A stretch of 37,928 nucleotides of DNA from Phycisphaerae bacterium. Its GTDB lineage: Bacteria > Planctomycetota > Phycisphaerae > Sedimentisphaerales > Anaerohalosphaeraceae. Positions 16,839-23,948 of the stretch are shown here, in pieces; position 1 is the stretch's first letter; each line of letters begins with the position of its first letter. The notes beneath the pieces were generated by a model. The model saw only the letters and a list, made by a program, of their open reading frames with translations. It had not been told where the DNA came from and did not search any database. The stretch spans positions 1 through 37,928 of the forward strand of contig JAAYCR010000026.1 of NCBI GenBank assembly GCA_012729675.1, given 5' to 3'. The position numbers were made by a program, and so were the translations under genes.

Positions 16839-17837
16839 TTAATAATCTCCGTAGTCAATCTCTATTGAACCTTCAGGGCAAAAGTCGCAATCGGTTTCGA
16901 ATGTTGCTAATTTAAAATTTTTCATCTCATCCAAATACCACCATGCAAATGCCGCCGCATCAGCCGCTGTTTCTGCAGTAAGACAAGCTGCGTATGCTCC
17001 GACCCAGCCTACCCCACCAGGGCCCAAACACGCCGCTTGGCATGCTTGTTTAAGCACAGGAATATGTGGACAATCATCAAAGCACCCTGCAAGTGCTGCG
17101 TCAGCAGCTGCCCTACAAGCATCACCAGCTTCGTGAGAGGCAGCTAATAAATATTTAAAGTGTTCCCTAGAGGAATTGGCTAACTTATCATAACGATCAT
17201 TGTCCAAACACGTTGCCAAACCGGAAGGATCTTTTAGATTTATGGCATTGTTATTAACATACGAATAAACATTCATACCGGTTTTCATTTGGAAAAGAGG
17301 GGAATTCTTAAAAAATAAATTGGATGGACTCAGCCCCAACGGATCATGCTGCATAAAGCGTCCCAGTTGGGGGCTGTAGTCGCGGTGGCGGTAGTGCATG
17401 TGGTGGAGGGTGCCGTTGTCGAGGATGTCCAGTTGGCGGCCGGTGAACGTGTATGGGTTGCCGTGCTGGGAAGAGGTTAGAGGGGAGAAGTTAGAGGTTA
17501 GAACTTGCACTTTGCCGTAGGCGTCGTATTCGTAGCGTTCGAGGACATCGCCGTCGTCGTCCAGCAGGGCGACGGGGCTGTACAGGTGGTCGTGGGCGTA
17601 GTAAGTGTCGTCCGCCCCGTCGTTCATGACCAAGACCTCATCGATGGTGTTGCCATAAACATAGTACCTCTGCAAACTACTGTACTCGTCATACGCGGCC
17701 AGAATCTGCCACTGGTCGTTGTAGTAGTAAAACGTCGTTTCCATCGCGGCTGCATCGTATTTGCCAATCCGCCGCCCCAACGCGTCGTAGGCGTACTGCG
17801 CCGCCGTCATTATTTTATTGTTTGTGCAGATTCCCAT
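16839..17837 (-). CDS. 5'-truncated RHS core plus cysteine-rich tip (module B)
   Basis: 332 residues. From about residue 12 (AAQYAYDALGRRIGKYDAAA) it matches RHS module A. It continues through YYYNDQWQILA and RYEYDAYGKV to the RHS-associated core end MHYRHRDYSPQLGRFMQHDP, then NVYSYVNNNAINLKDPSGL. The last about 127 residues (206-332) are unique and carry nine cysteines, including GCFDDC and TDCDFC. Full RHS proteins are over 1000 residues with a secretion domain; here the N-terminal repeats are missing, ATG 17837 has no ribosome site, and the first 11 residues are unrelated. This fits an orphan RHS tip cassette, silent unless recombined into a full gene. The tip activity is not recognised. 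Confidence 0.75.
   Translation of the reverse strand: MGICTNNKIMTAAQYAYDALGRRIGKYDAAAMETTFYYYNDQWQILAAYDEYSSLQRYYVYGNTIDEVLVMNDGADDTYYAHDHLYSPVALLDDDGDVLERYEYDAYGKVQVLTSNFSPLTSSQHGNPYTFTGRQLDILDNGTLHHMHYRHRDYSPQLGRFMQHDPLGLSPSNLFFKNSPLFQMKTGMNVYSYVNNNAINLKDPSGLATCLDNDRYDKLANSSREHFKYLLAASHEAGDACRAAADAALAGCFDDCPHIPVLKQACQAACLGPGGVGWVGAYAACLTAETAADAAAFAWWYLDEMKNFKLATFETDCDFCPEGSIEIDYGDY
17701..17770. repeat. RHS core direct repeat, copy in module B
   Basis: These 70 bases match 19081-19150 in module A with one mismatch (at 17751), despite different flanking codons. Another shared stretch, 33 identical bases, is at 17377-17409 and 18712-18744. Confidence 0.85.
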
Positions 17838-17864
17838 TTTTATAGATGGCTGTCCCTAGTTTTC

Positions 17865-18194
17865 CTAGTTTTCCCTGTGATTCTCAAATAAAGTGTCGGA
17901 ATCCGGTTTATTCTGATTCTTTTTACGGCCTCTAATCGTAAAATCAAAGCCTGTGCCTGATGCCCACGTTATAAGTACAAAAAAAGCCCACACACAGGCT
18001 ACGCCAATAGCATCCGAAACCTTCTCAAACCAAATCCAGCCTTTTATTGCTCCGACAACAAATGCAACACTTGCTAGAGCAATAATATACTTTGGAATCG
18101 TTCGTTTTTCTGTGATAAAATCAGCGACCACAGCAAAAAAGGTGATTCCGCCAACCACCATCGCTACCCACCACCACCACGGCTGTCCAAGCAT
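17865..18194 (-). CDS. Small membrane protein, candidate partner (immunity) of RHS module A
   Basis: 109 residues with three predicted membrane helices (about 7-25, 35-51, 60-80), a tryptophan-rich start (MLGQPWWWWVAMVVGG) and a polar C-terminal tail. The family is unknown. GGAG nine bases before ATG 18194 is a good ribosome site, unlike the RHS modules on either side. It lies about 95 bases after the stop of RHS module A and 27 bases before the start of module B, the position of an immunity gene in a tip/immunity pair. That role is inferred from location. The other membrane protein of the array is not visibly similar to it, as expected if each pairs with its own tip. Confidence 0.6.
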   Translation of the reverse strand: MLGQPWWWWVAMVVGGITFFAVVADFITEKRTIPKYIIALASVAFVVGAIKGWIWFEKVSDAIGVACVWAFFVLITWASGTGFDFTIRGRKKNQNKPDSDTLFENHREN

Positions 18195-18290
18195 TTTTTA
18201 TATCTCCACTCATAATCGTATATTTGAAAGCATGACATAAACCGCCAAGGATTTCAAAATGCGATCAATCTACAATTAAAGACTTTTATA

Positions 18291-19478
18291 CTAACAACCC
18301 ATCCCTTTTATTGCATCGTAAACCAACGAAAGAGGAAATAGACACGAATTACATATTATTTTCCAAGCAGTATTGCTCTTGATCGTCTCACATAAACACT
18401 CTTTCGGATCTAAATCTTCCCCACATATGCCGCGGGCAACTGCACACATTGCTTTAATACCCTGAGTGCTCGTCAAACAAGTTGAACATGTCATCAACTT
18501 AAGTCCTCTCATGCCTTTTTTTGCCAAACGTATAATTTCTGACAGCTCTCTTGTCCCTGTAGGGTCCAACCTCATGTGCATTGCAAAGTAACCATTGTAA
18601 AGATTATGTCCATCGTTGTATTGCATTTCGGGTTTAAAATAGTTTAGCTCGCTACTCATCGGATCAATCCCCAACGGATCATGCTGCAAAAACCTTCCCA
18701 AGGCGGGGCTATAGTCGCGGTGGCGGTAGTGCATGTGGTGGAGGTTTCCGTTGTCGAGGATGTCCAGTTGTCTTCCTGTAAAGGTGAAGGGGTTGTTGTA
18801 GGCCGAGGCTGACAGCGTCACATCGTCGGCCGTGTACCAGAGGTTATCCGCCCCGCGTCCGGTAATCGTCACCTTGCCGTAGGCATCGTACTCATAGCGC
18901 TCCCAGACTGTAAAGCCGTTATAGTTCGCCAGCGCCGCCGGGCTGTACAGGTGGTCGTGGGCATAATACTGCATCGCCAGAATCAACCCATAAGGATGCG
19001 CGTTGCGGCTGAGGACCTCATCGATATAGTTGCCATACGTAAACCACTGGCGGCACGTCGTATCGTCGGTGTATTCGGCCAGAATCTGCCACTGGTCGTT
19101 GTAGTAGTAAAACGTCGTTTCCATCGCGGCCGCATCGTATTTGCCAATCCTGCGGCCGAGGGCGTCGTAGGCATACTGCGCGACGTCGATTTCCGTCTGG
19201 CCGTTGAGTTTAAAGATGCGGGTGATCCGGTTTTCGTGGTCATAGACGTACCGATAGCCGTCGTGGTCTTGCGTGAGATTGCCCGCGGCGTCGTAAGCCA
19301 GCGGCTGGCCGCCCACGGCCGTATAGCGGTTGGTGATATTCGGCGTATCGGTCGCATACACCTGATTGGCCCCGCTCCGCAGGTTCACGGTCGTGCGATT
19401 GCCCAAATCGTCCATCCCAAACACCTCATCTTCGTTTAACAGCCCCGCCAGATACTCGGCCTCCGCCAGCCGATCCAA
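18291..19478 (-). CDS. 5'-truncated RHS core plus cysteine-rich tip (module A)
   Basis: 395 residues from the only available start (TTG 19478). RHS/YD repeats are clear: YDNLDRL just upstream, YDAAGNLTQDHDGYRYVYD, YDALGRRIGKYDAAA, RYEYDAYGKV, then the core end MHYRHRDYSPALGRFLQHDP. The final 88 residues are a unique tip with nine cysteines (MTCSTC, KECLCE, NSCLF, terminal GC). The frame stays open upstream through the gdhA terminator at 19588-19626 with no ATG, GTG or further TTG, so the 5' end of a longer RHS gene was lost on arrival here. It could be a silent donor module. The tip has no recognised toxin fold. Confidence 0.75.
   Translation of the reverse strand: MDRLAEAEYLAGLLNEDEVFGMDDLGNRTTVNLRSGANQVYATDTPNITNRYTAVGGQPLAYDAAGNLTQDHDGYRYVYDHENRITRIFKLNGQTEIDVAQYAYDALGRRIGKYDAAAMETTFYYYNDQWQILAEYTDDTTCRQWFTYGNYIDEVLSRNAHPYGLILAMQYYAHDHLYSPAALANYNGFTVWERYEYDAYGKVTITGRGADNLWYTADDVTLSASAYNNPFTFTGRQLDILDNGNLHHMHYRHRDYSPALGRFLQHDPLGIDPMSSELNYFKPEMQYNDGHNLYNGYFAMHMRLDPTGTRELSEIIRLAKKGMRGLKLMTCSTCLTSTQGIKAMCAVARGICGEDLDPKECLCETIKSNTAWKIICNSCLFPLSLVYDAIKGMGC
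19081..19150. repeat. RHS core direct repeat, copy in module A
   Basis: This is the partner of 17701-17770. The neighbouring part 19043-19100 is also repeated in the remnant at 16240-16297, so module A shares near-identical DNA with both other copies. Confidence 0.85.
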
Positions 19479-19587
19479 GTTATCGTAGGCATACCCATTA
19501 TACGGGGTACTCGGCCGATGGTCAAAGGCTATTTTTTCGATGTTGACCGGAAAAATGTAGGGATTTGCTTGGTTTTGTGCTGTCGGG

Positions 19588-19626
19588 AAAAAAAAAACTC
19601 CTTTCCGGCAGGAATCCGGAAAGGAG
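19588..19626 (-). terminator. Rho-independent terminator of gdhA
   Basis: Read on the minus strand, a perfect 11-bp stem (CTCCTTTCCGG with CCGGAAAGGAG) and a 7-base loop are followed by ten T residues. It starts 28 bases after the gdhA stop. RHS module A follows directly. Confidence 0.95.
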
Positions 19627-19654
19627 TTGGTGTGTTTAACAGGGACGGACGCGG

Positions 19655-21007
19655 TTAGACGGCGCCTTGGTCGATCATGGAGTCGGCGACCTTGACGAAG
19701 CCGGCGATGTTTGCGCCTGCGACGTAATTGCCGGCCATTCCATAGCGTTCGGCGGCCTGCCGGGCCTGGGTGTGGATCGATTCCATGATATATTTCAGAC
19801 GCGCATCGACTTCTTCACGCGACCAGTTGGTGTGCATGGCGTTCTGTGCCATTTCCAGACCGGAGACGGCCACGCCGCCGGCGTTGGCGGCCTTGCCGGG
19901 GCCGTAAAGGATTTTGGCGTTGAGGAACACTTCCACCCCCGCCGCTTCAGTCGGCATATTGGCGCCTTCGCTGACCAGTTTGCAGCCGTTTTTCACCAGC
20001 GTCTTGGCGTCGGCTTCGGAGATTTCGTTCTGCGTTGCGGACGGGAACGCACAATCGCACGCCACGCCCCAGGGCCGCTTGCCTTCCAGATATTCTGCGC
20101 CTTTAAACTTGTCGGCGTAGTCTTTGATGCGGCCGCGACGGACATTCTTAAGTTCCATTACATAGGCCAGCTTTTCGGCATCGATGCCGGCCGGGTCATA
20201 GATGGTGCCGCCCGAATCCGAGAGGGTCACGCACTTGCCGCCGAGCTGGTTGATTTTTTCGACGGTGTACTGGGCGACGTTTCCGGAGCCGGAGACCGTG
20301 CATAATTTGCCATCCATGCTGTCATTTTTTGTCGCCAACATATTTTGAGCAAAATACACCACCCCGTAGCCGGTCGCTTCCGGACGGATCAGCGAGCCGC
20401 CCCAGCGGATGTTTTTGCCGGTCAGCACGCCGGTGAACTCGTTGCGGAGGCGTTTGTACTGGCCGAACAAATAGCCGATCTCACGGCTGCCGACACCGAT
20501 ATCACCGGCCGGCACGTCGGTATTCGGGCCGATGTGCTTGCTCAGCTCGGTCATAAACGACTGGCAGAACCGCATCACTTCGTTGTCGGATTTGCCCTTG
20601 GGGTCGAAGTCCGAGCCGCCCTTGCCGCCGCCCATCGGCAGCGTCGTCAGCGAGTTCTTGAAGACTTGCTCAAAGGCCAGAAACTTCAGAATGCCCAGGT
20701 TAACGCTCGGATGGAACCGCAGGCCGCCCTTGTAGGGGCCGATTGCGCTGTTCATTTCGATGCGGAAGCCGCGATTGACTTGGATTTGGCCCTTGTCGTC
20801 GATCCACGGGACGCGGAACATAATCACCCGCTCCGGCTCGACGATACGCTCTAACACTTTGTTTTCGCGATACTTGGGTGATTGGTCCATCACCGGCAGC
20901 AGGGATTCGAGCACTTCGGCAACCGCCTGCAAAAATTCCGGCTCGCCTACATTCCGGCTTTTCACGATGTCCATTATCGACTGAATGTAACTTTCGCCGC
21001 TTGGCAT
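19655..21007 (-). CDS. gdhA: Glutamate dehydrogenase (NADP-type, hexameric class I)
   Basis: 450 residues, the length of bacterial NADP-dependent GdhA. Substrate-binding lysines are in NSAIGPYKGGLRFHPSVN (about K93) and LPMGGGKGGSDFDPKG (about K129). DVPAGDIGVGSREIGYLFGQ is the signature of small hexameric enzymes, and VSGSGNVAQYTVEKI near residue 240 is the dinucleotide fold. It aminates 2-oxoglutarate to glutamate in nitrogen assimilation. GGAGG seven bases before ATG 21007 fixes the start. It is divergent from a LysR regulator gene 120 bases away, which likely controls it. Cofactor preference is taken from the family. Confidence 0.97.
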   Translation of the reverse strand: MPSGESYIQSIMDIVKSRNVGEPEFLQAVAEVLESLLPVMDQSPKYRENKVLERIVEPERVIMFRVPWIDDKGQIQVNRGFRIEMNSAIGPYKGGLRFHPSVNLGILKFLAFEQVFKNSLTTLPMGGGKGGSDFDPKGKSDNEVMRFCQSFMTELSKHIGPNTDVPAGDIGVGSREIGYLFGQYKRLRNEFTGVLTGKNIRWGGSLIRPEATGYGVVYFAQNMLATKNDSMDGKLCTVSGSGNVAQYTVEKINQLGGKCVTLSDSGGTIYDPAGIDAEKLAYVMELKNVRRGRIKDYADKFKGAEYLEGKRPWGVACDCAFPSATQNEISEADAKTLVKNGCKLVSEGANMPTEAAGVEVFLNAKILYGPGKAANAGGVAVSGLEMAQNAMHTNWSREEVDARLKYIMESIHTQARQAAERYGMAGNYVAGANIAGFVKVADSMIDQGAV

Positions 21008-21060
21008 AAATTAGCCTCCGCATTGTATTTTTTTTATTTACAGTAAAATAACTTTGGCTT

Positions 21061-21089
21061 ATAATAACCGCCGTTATGGGTAATCACAA
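21061..21089 (-). promoter_or_regulatory. Candidate gdhA promoter
   Basis: On the minus strand TTGTGA (21084-21089) and TATTAT (21061-21066) are separated by 17 bases, about 55 bases before the gdhA ATG. Confidence 0.55.
21064..21077. promoter_or_regulatory. Inverted repeat, candidate LysR operator in the gdhA promoter
   Basis: ATAAC-CGCC-GTTAT is a perfect inverted repeat overlapping the gdhA -10 and spacer. It lies 50 bases before the lysR start, a normal site for LysR-type regulators (T-N11-A class); here the T to A spacing is 10. Confidence 0.45.
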
Positions 21090-21127
21090 ATTTTCTTTCG
21101 GAATATATTAAATTAGAATAGCTTATC

Positions 21128-22018
21128 ATGAATCTGGATACTGCGAAACTGTTTTGTGATGTTGTGGAAATGAAAAATTTCTCGCGAGCGGCTGAAATTC
21201 ACGGTGTCAGTCAGTCGGCGGTCTCCCAGCAGATTGCCCAATTGGAAATGGAATACAGCACTCAATTGCTGGATCGCAAAAAACGCCCGATTGAATTAAC
21301 GCTCGCCGGAGAATTGTTTTTACAGGCCTGTCAGGACGTTATCGAGCGGTGTCAGCGGCTCAACAGCGAGATCATCCAGTTGAATCGGCAAAGCACGAAG
21401 ATTCATCTGGCCGCGATTTTCAGTATCGGGATGCACACGCTCCAGCCGTATGTGAAGAAATTTATGGGCATCTATCCGGATGTCAACTTGTGTGTAGAGT
21501 ATAAAAATGCCAAGGAGATCTACGACCTGCTGCTGCGCGGCAGTGTCGATATCGGGATTGTCGCGATGCCGCGTCGGGATAAGAACATTGAGGTATATCC
21601 ATTTGAAAATGAGCCGATGTTGCTGGTGTGCTCCCCGGAGCACTCGCTTGCCCGGGAAAATGAGATCGATATTCACCAGTTGAAGGGCGAAAAATTCATC
21701 GGGTTTGAGGCGGATGTGCCGAGCCGTCAAAATGTCGATGCCATCCTGAAGAAATATAATGTGACGGTGCGTACCGTGATGGAATTTGACAACATCGAGA
21801 CGATCAAACGGGCGGTGGAAATCAATGCCGGGCTGAGCATTTTGCCCAAGCCCTGCCTGCGCACCGAATTGACAACCGGCACGCTGGCGGCCATTCCGTT
21901 TACTAACGAACACTTTTACCGTCCGACCGGTATTATTATTCGCAAGGACAAACATTTGGCCAAGGCAGCTCGCTATTTGATCGAACTGCTGCGGAAGGAT
22001 TTCGAAACGGAATTATGA
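21128..22018 (+). CDS. LysR-family transcriptional regulator
   Basis: 296 residues, typical for the family. The winged helix-turn-helix is at about 3-62 (FSRAAEIHGVSQSAVSQQIAQLE is in the recognition region). A linker helix follows, then a two-lobed effector domain from about 90 (IHLAAIFSIGMHTLQPYVKK, VDIGIVAMPRR, GLSILPKPCL). It is divergent from gdhA with an inverted repeat between them, so it probably controls gdhA and its own operon; the effector is unknown. Its stop overlaps the start of the next gene (ATGA at 22015), so it is the first gene of a four-gene transcript. Confidence 0.92.
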   Translation: MNLDTAKLFCDVVEMKNFSRAAEIHGVSQSAVSQQIAQLEMEYSTQLLDRKKRPIELTLAGELFLQACQDVIERCQRLNSEIIQLNRQSTKIHLAAIFSIGMHTLQPYVKKFMGIYPDVNLCVEYKNAKEIYDLLLRGSVDIGIVAMPRRDKNIEVYPFENEPMLLVCSPEHSLARENEIDIHQLKGEKFIGFEADVPSRQNVDAILKKYNVTVRTVMEFDNIETIKRAVEINAGLSILPKPCLRTELTTGTLAAIPFTNEHFYRPTGIIIRKDKHLAKAARYLIELLRKDFETEL

Positions 22019-22608
22019 ACATTCAGGCGGTCATTTTTGATTTGGACGGCACGCTGACCGAGCCGTTTTTGGATTTCGACCAGATTCGTTGTGAAATCGG
22101 CTTGCCCGATGACGGCGGCATTTTGGAGGCATTGCTGAGAATGCCGGATGCGCGTCGCCAACAGGCCGAGGCCGTCTTGCTGGCACACGAACAGGCCGCG
22201 GCCGAAAATTCGACCTTGAATGACGGCGCGGCGGATTTGATCGATACGCTTCGCCTGCGCGGCACGTCAATCGGCATCCTGACGCGGAATACACGGCAAA
22301 ATGCCCTTTTTGTCGCCGAAAAACATCGCTTGCATTTTGACGCGATGATCTGCCGTGAAGACGGCCCGGCCAAACCCGACGGCTTCGGCGTTCTCAGCCT
22401 GTGTCGACGGTTCGAAGCCGCCCCGGCACAAACACTTGTCGTGGGCGATTTCAAACACGACCTGGAAGCGGCCCGCAACGCCGGCGCGGTCGCTATACTC
22501 TTGAAAAATCACACCAAAGCGGATACCTTTGAACACTTGGCCGATTACGTAATTGAACATCTCAATGAAATATTGACGATCATTGACCGTCTTGAACACC
22601 CCAACTGA
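22015..22608 (+). CDS. HAD-superfamily hydrolase (phosphoglycolate phosphatase-like)
   Basis: 197 residues. Motif I FDLDGTLTE (D9 and D11 as nucleophile and acid/base) is followed by a small helical cap. Motif II is in IGILTRNTRQN (about 91-101), the motif III lysine in GPAKPDGFGV, and motif IV VVGDFKHDLEAARNAG near 142. This is a complete HAD phosphatase of the Gph/PGMB-like group; the substrate is not readable. The start overlaps the lysR stop by four bases, so it is translationally coupled, and the DUF1571 gene begins ten bases after its stop. The link with nitrogen metabolism is positional only. Confidence 0.88.
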   Translation: MNIQAVIFDLDGTLTEPFLDFDQIRCEIGLPDDGGILEALLRMPDARRQQAEAVLLAHEQAAAENSTLNDGAADLIDTLRLRGTSIGILTRNTRQNALFVAEKHRLHFDAMICREDGPAKPDGFGVLSLCRRFEAAPAQTLVVGDFKHDLEAARNAGAVAILLKNHTKADTFEHLADYVIEHLNEILTIIDRLEHPN

Positions 22609-22618
22609 AAGGACTGAT

Positions 22619-23440
22619 ATGCGTATTTGGAGTATCGCTGCCTTGTACCTGTGTTTTGTCGGATGTGGATTTGCGGAGACCGCGTCCGGCAGTGACCCGC
22701 GGATCGTCCCGGCCGTTGCGCCCGCGGAAACCGAAGCCGACCCCCTAAAGGACATTCTGGCGCGCCTGGGTCAAAACGCCGCCAAGCTGGTCTCCTGCAC
22801 GTCCAACATCGACTATCTGGTGATACAGGACCCTGACCTGCTTGACGCACATGCACTCCGCAAAGGGAATATGTATTACCTGAAAACCGATGAGCGGTCG
22901 TATATCCGAATCAACTTCGAGACGCTTCGGCAGGACGATTTCGACGAAGAAAAGCGCCCGGAAGTGTATCTGTTTGACGGCGTCTGGCTGACGAAAGTGG
23001 ACTATGCGCTCGAACAAATGGATCGCTATCAGCAGGCACCCGAAGACAAGCCTCTGGACGCCCTGACATTTCTGAGCCATCATTTTCCGCTGGTGGGGTT
23101 TTCGGGCGGCGAGCAATTACAGACCGAATTTGACATCCGCCTTGGCGATTCTTCACCCGACGACGATCCGAATATGATTCGCCTGCATTTGGATGTGCGG
23201 AAAGAATCGCGCTACAGCAAAGATTACAAGGCCATCGATTTCTGGATCGACAGCACACGGTATTTGCCCCGACGCGTGCGCGCCCTGTCCACACAGGGGG
23301 ATATCTACGACATACGGTTTGTGGACATCCGAACCAATCTCAAGCTGGAAAAGGAGGCGTTTAAGATTGACATTCCAGCGCATTTCCGAAAAAATGTAGA
23401 GTTTCTGAAGCAGGAACCCGAAACGAAAGGACTTAATTGA
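22619..23440 (+). CDS. DUF1571-type exported protein, possible lipoprotein
   Basis: 273 residues. The N-terminus MRIWSIAALYLCFVGCGFAE is a signal sequence with FVGC as a possible lipobox. The rest reads as a beta-rich LolA/DUF1571-like domain: helix LKDILARLGQNAAKLVS, then strands in GNMYYLKTDERSYIRINF, VYLFDGVWLTKVDY and DIYDIRFVDIRTNLKL, ending KIDIPAHFRKN. DUF1571-like proteins are frequent in Planctomycetota; their function is unknown and binding of lipids or of outer-membrane components is only suggested by fold. ATG 22619 follows AAAGGA (22608-22613); the longer TTG/other start is rejected. It is in an operon with the HAD hydrolase and the flavodoxin-like gene. Confidence 0.7.
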   Translation: MRIWSIAALYLCFVGCGFAETASGSDPRIVPAVAPAETEADPLKDILARLGQNAAKLVSCTSNIDYLVIQDPDLLDAHALRKGNMYYLKTDERSYIRINFETLRQDDFDEEKRPEVYLFDGVWLTKVDYALEQMDRYQQAPEDKPLDALTFLSHHFPLVGFSGGEQLQTEFDIRLGDSSPDDDPNMIRLHLDVRKESRYSKDYKAIDFWIDSTRYLPRRVRALSTQGDIYDIRFVDIRTNLKLEKEAFKIDIPAHFRKNVEFLKQEPETKGLN

Positions 23441-23441
23441 T

Positions 23442-23918
23442 ATGGCACACGGACTGGTTATTTATTATTCCCGAAGCGGCAACACCAAGACGATGGCCAA
23501 GGCCATTGCCGACGCGATGGACAAAGCGGGCTTGCCGACCACATGCAAAAGCGTCACCGACACCAAAGTCGATGAGTTGGTCGCCGCCGACGTGATTGTC
23601 GTCGGCTCGCCGACGTACTACGGCCGGGCCGCGGCGCCGATTGCGACGCTGTTTGACGAATCGGTCAGCAAACACGGCAAGCTTGACGGCAAGATCGGGG
23701 CGGCGTTTGCCAGCTCAGCCAACATCGGCGGCGGCAACGAAACCACTGTGTGCCAGATCATCAATATGCTGCTCATCCACGGGATGATCGTCCAGGGCGA
23801 CCCGCAGGGCGACCACTACGGCCCGATCTCGATCGGCAAGCCCGACGACCGCGTTCTCAGCCAGTGTAAGCGTCGCGGTAAACGACTGGCCGAACTGGCC
23901 CAAAAACTGTTCGGATAA
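23442..23918 (+). CDS. Flavodoxin-like/WrbA-type flavoprotein
   Basis: 158 residues of a flavodoxin fold. The FMN phosphate loop is YYSRSGNTKTMAKA (residues 8-21). SPTYYGRAAAPIATLFDE (near 55-75) is the second FMN loop of the WrbA/flavodoxin group, and ASSANIGGGNETT the third. WrbA proper is about 200 residues and acts as an NAD(P)H:quinone oxidoreductase; this shorter one may be an electron carrier or a quinone reductase. GAAAGGAC precedes ATG 23442. It begins one base after the DUF1571 stop and is the last gene of the operon, convergent with the next minus-strand gene. Confidence 0.85.
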   Translation: MAHGLVIYYSRSGNTKTMAKAIADAMDKAGLPTTCKSVTDTKVDELVAADVIVVGSPTYYGRAAAPIATLFDESVSKHGKLDGKIGAAFASSANIGGGNETTVCQIINMLLIHGMIVQGDPQGDHYGPISIGKPDDRVLSQCKRRGKRLAELAQKLFG

Positions 23919-23948
23919 GGCCGGCGTTCCGATCAGCAAATGGCCGAT

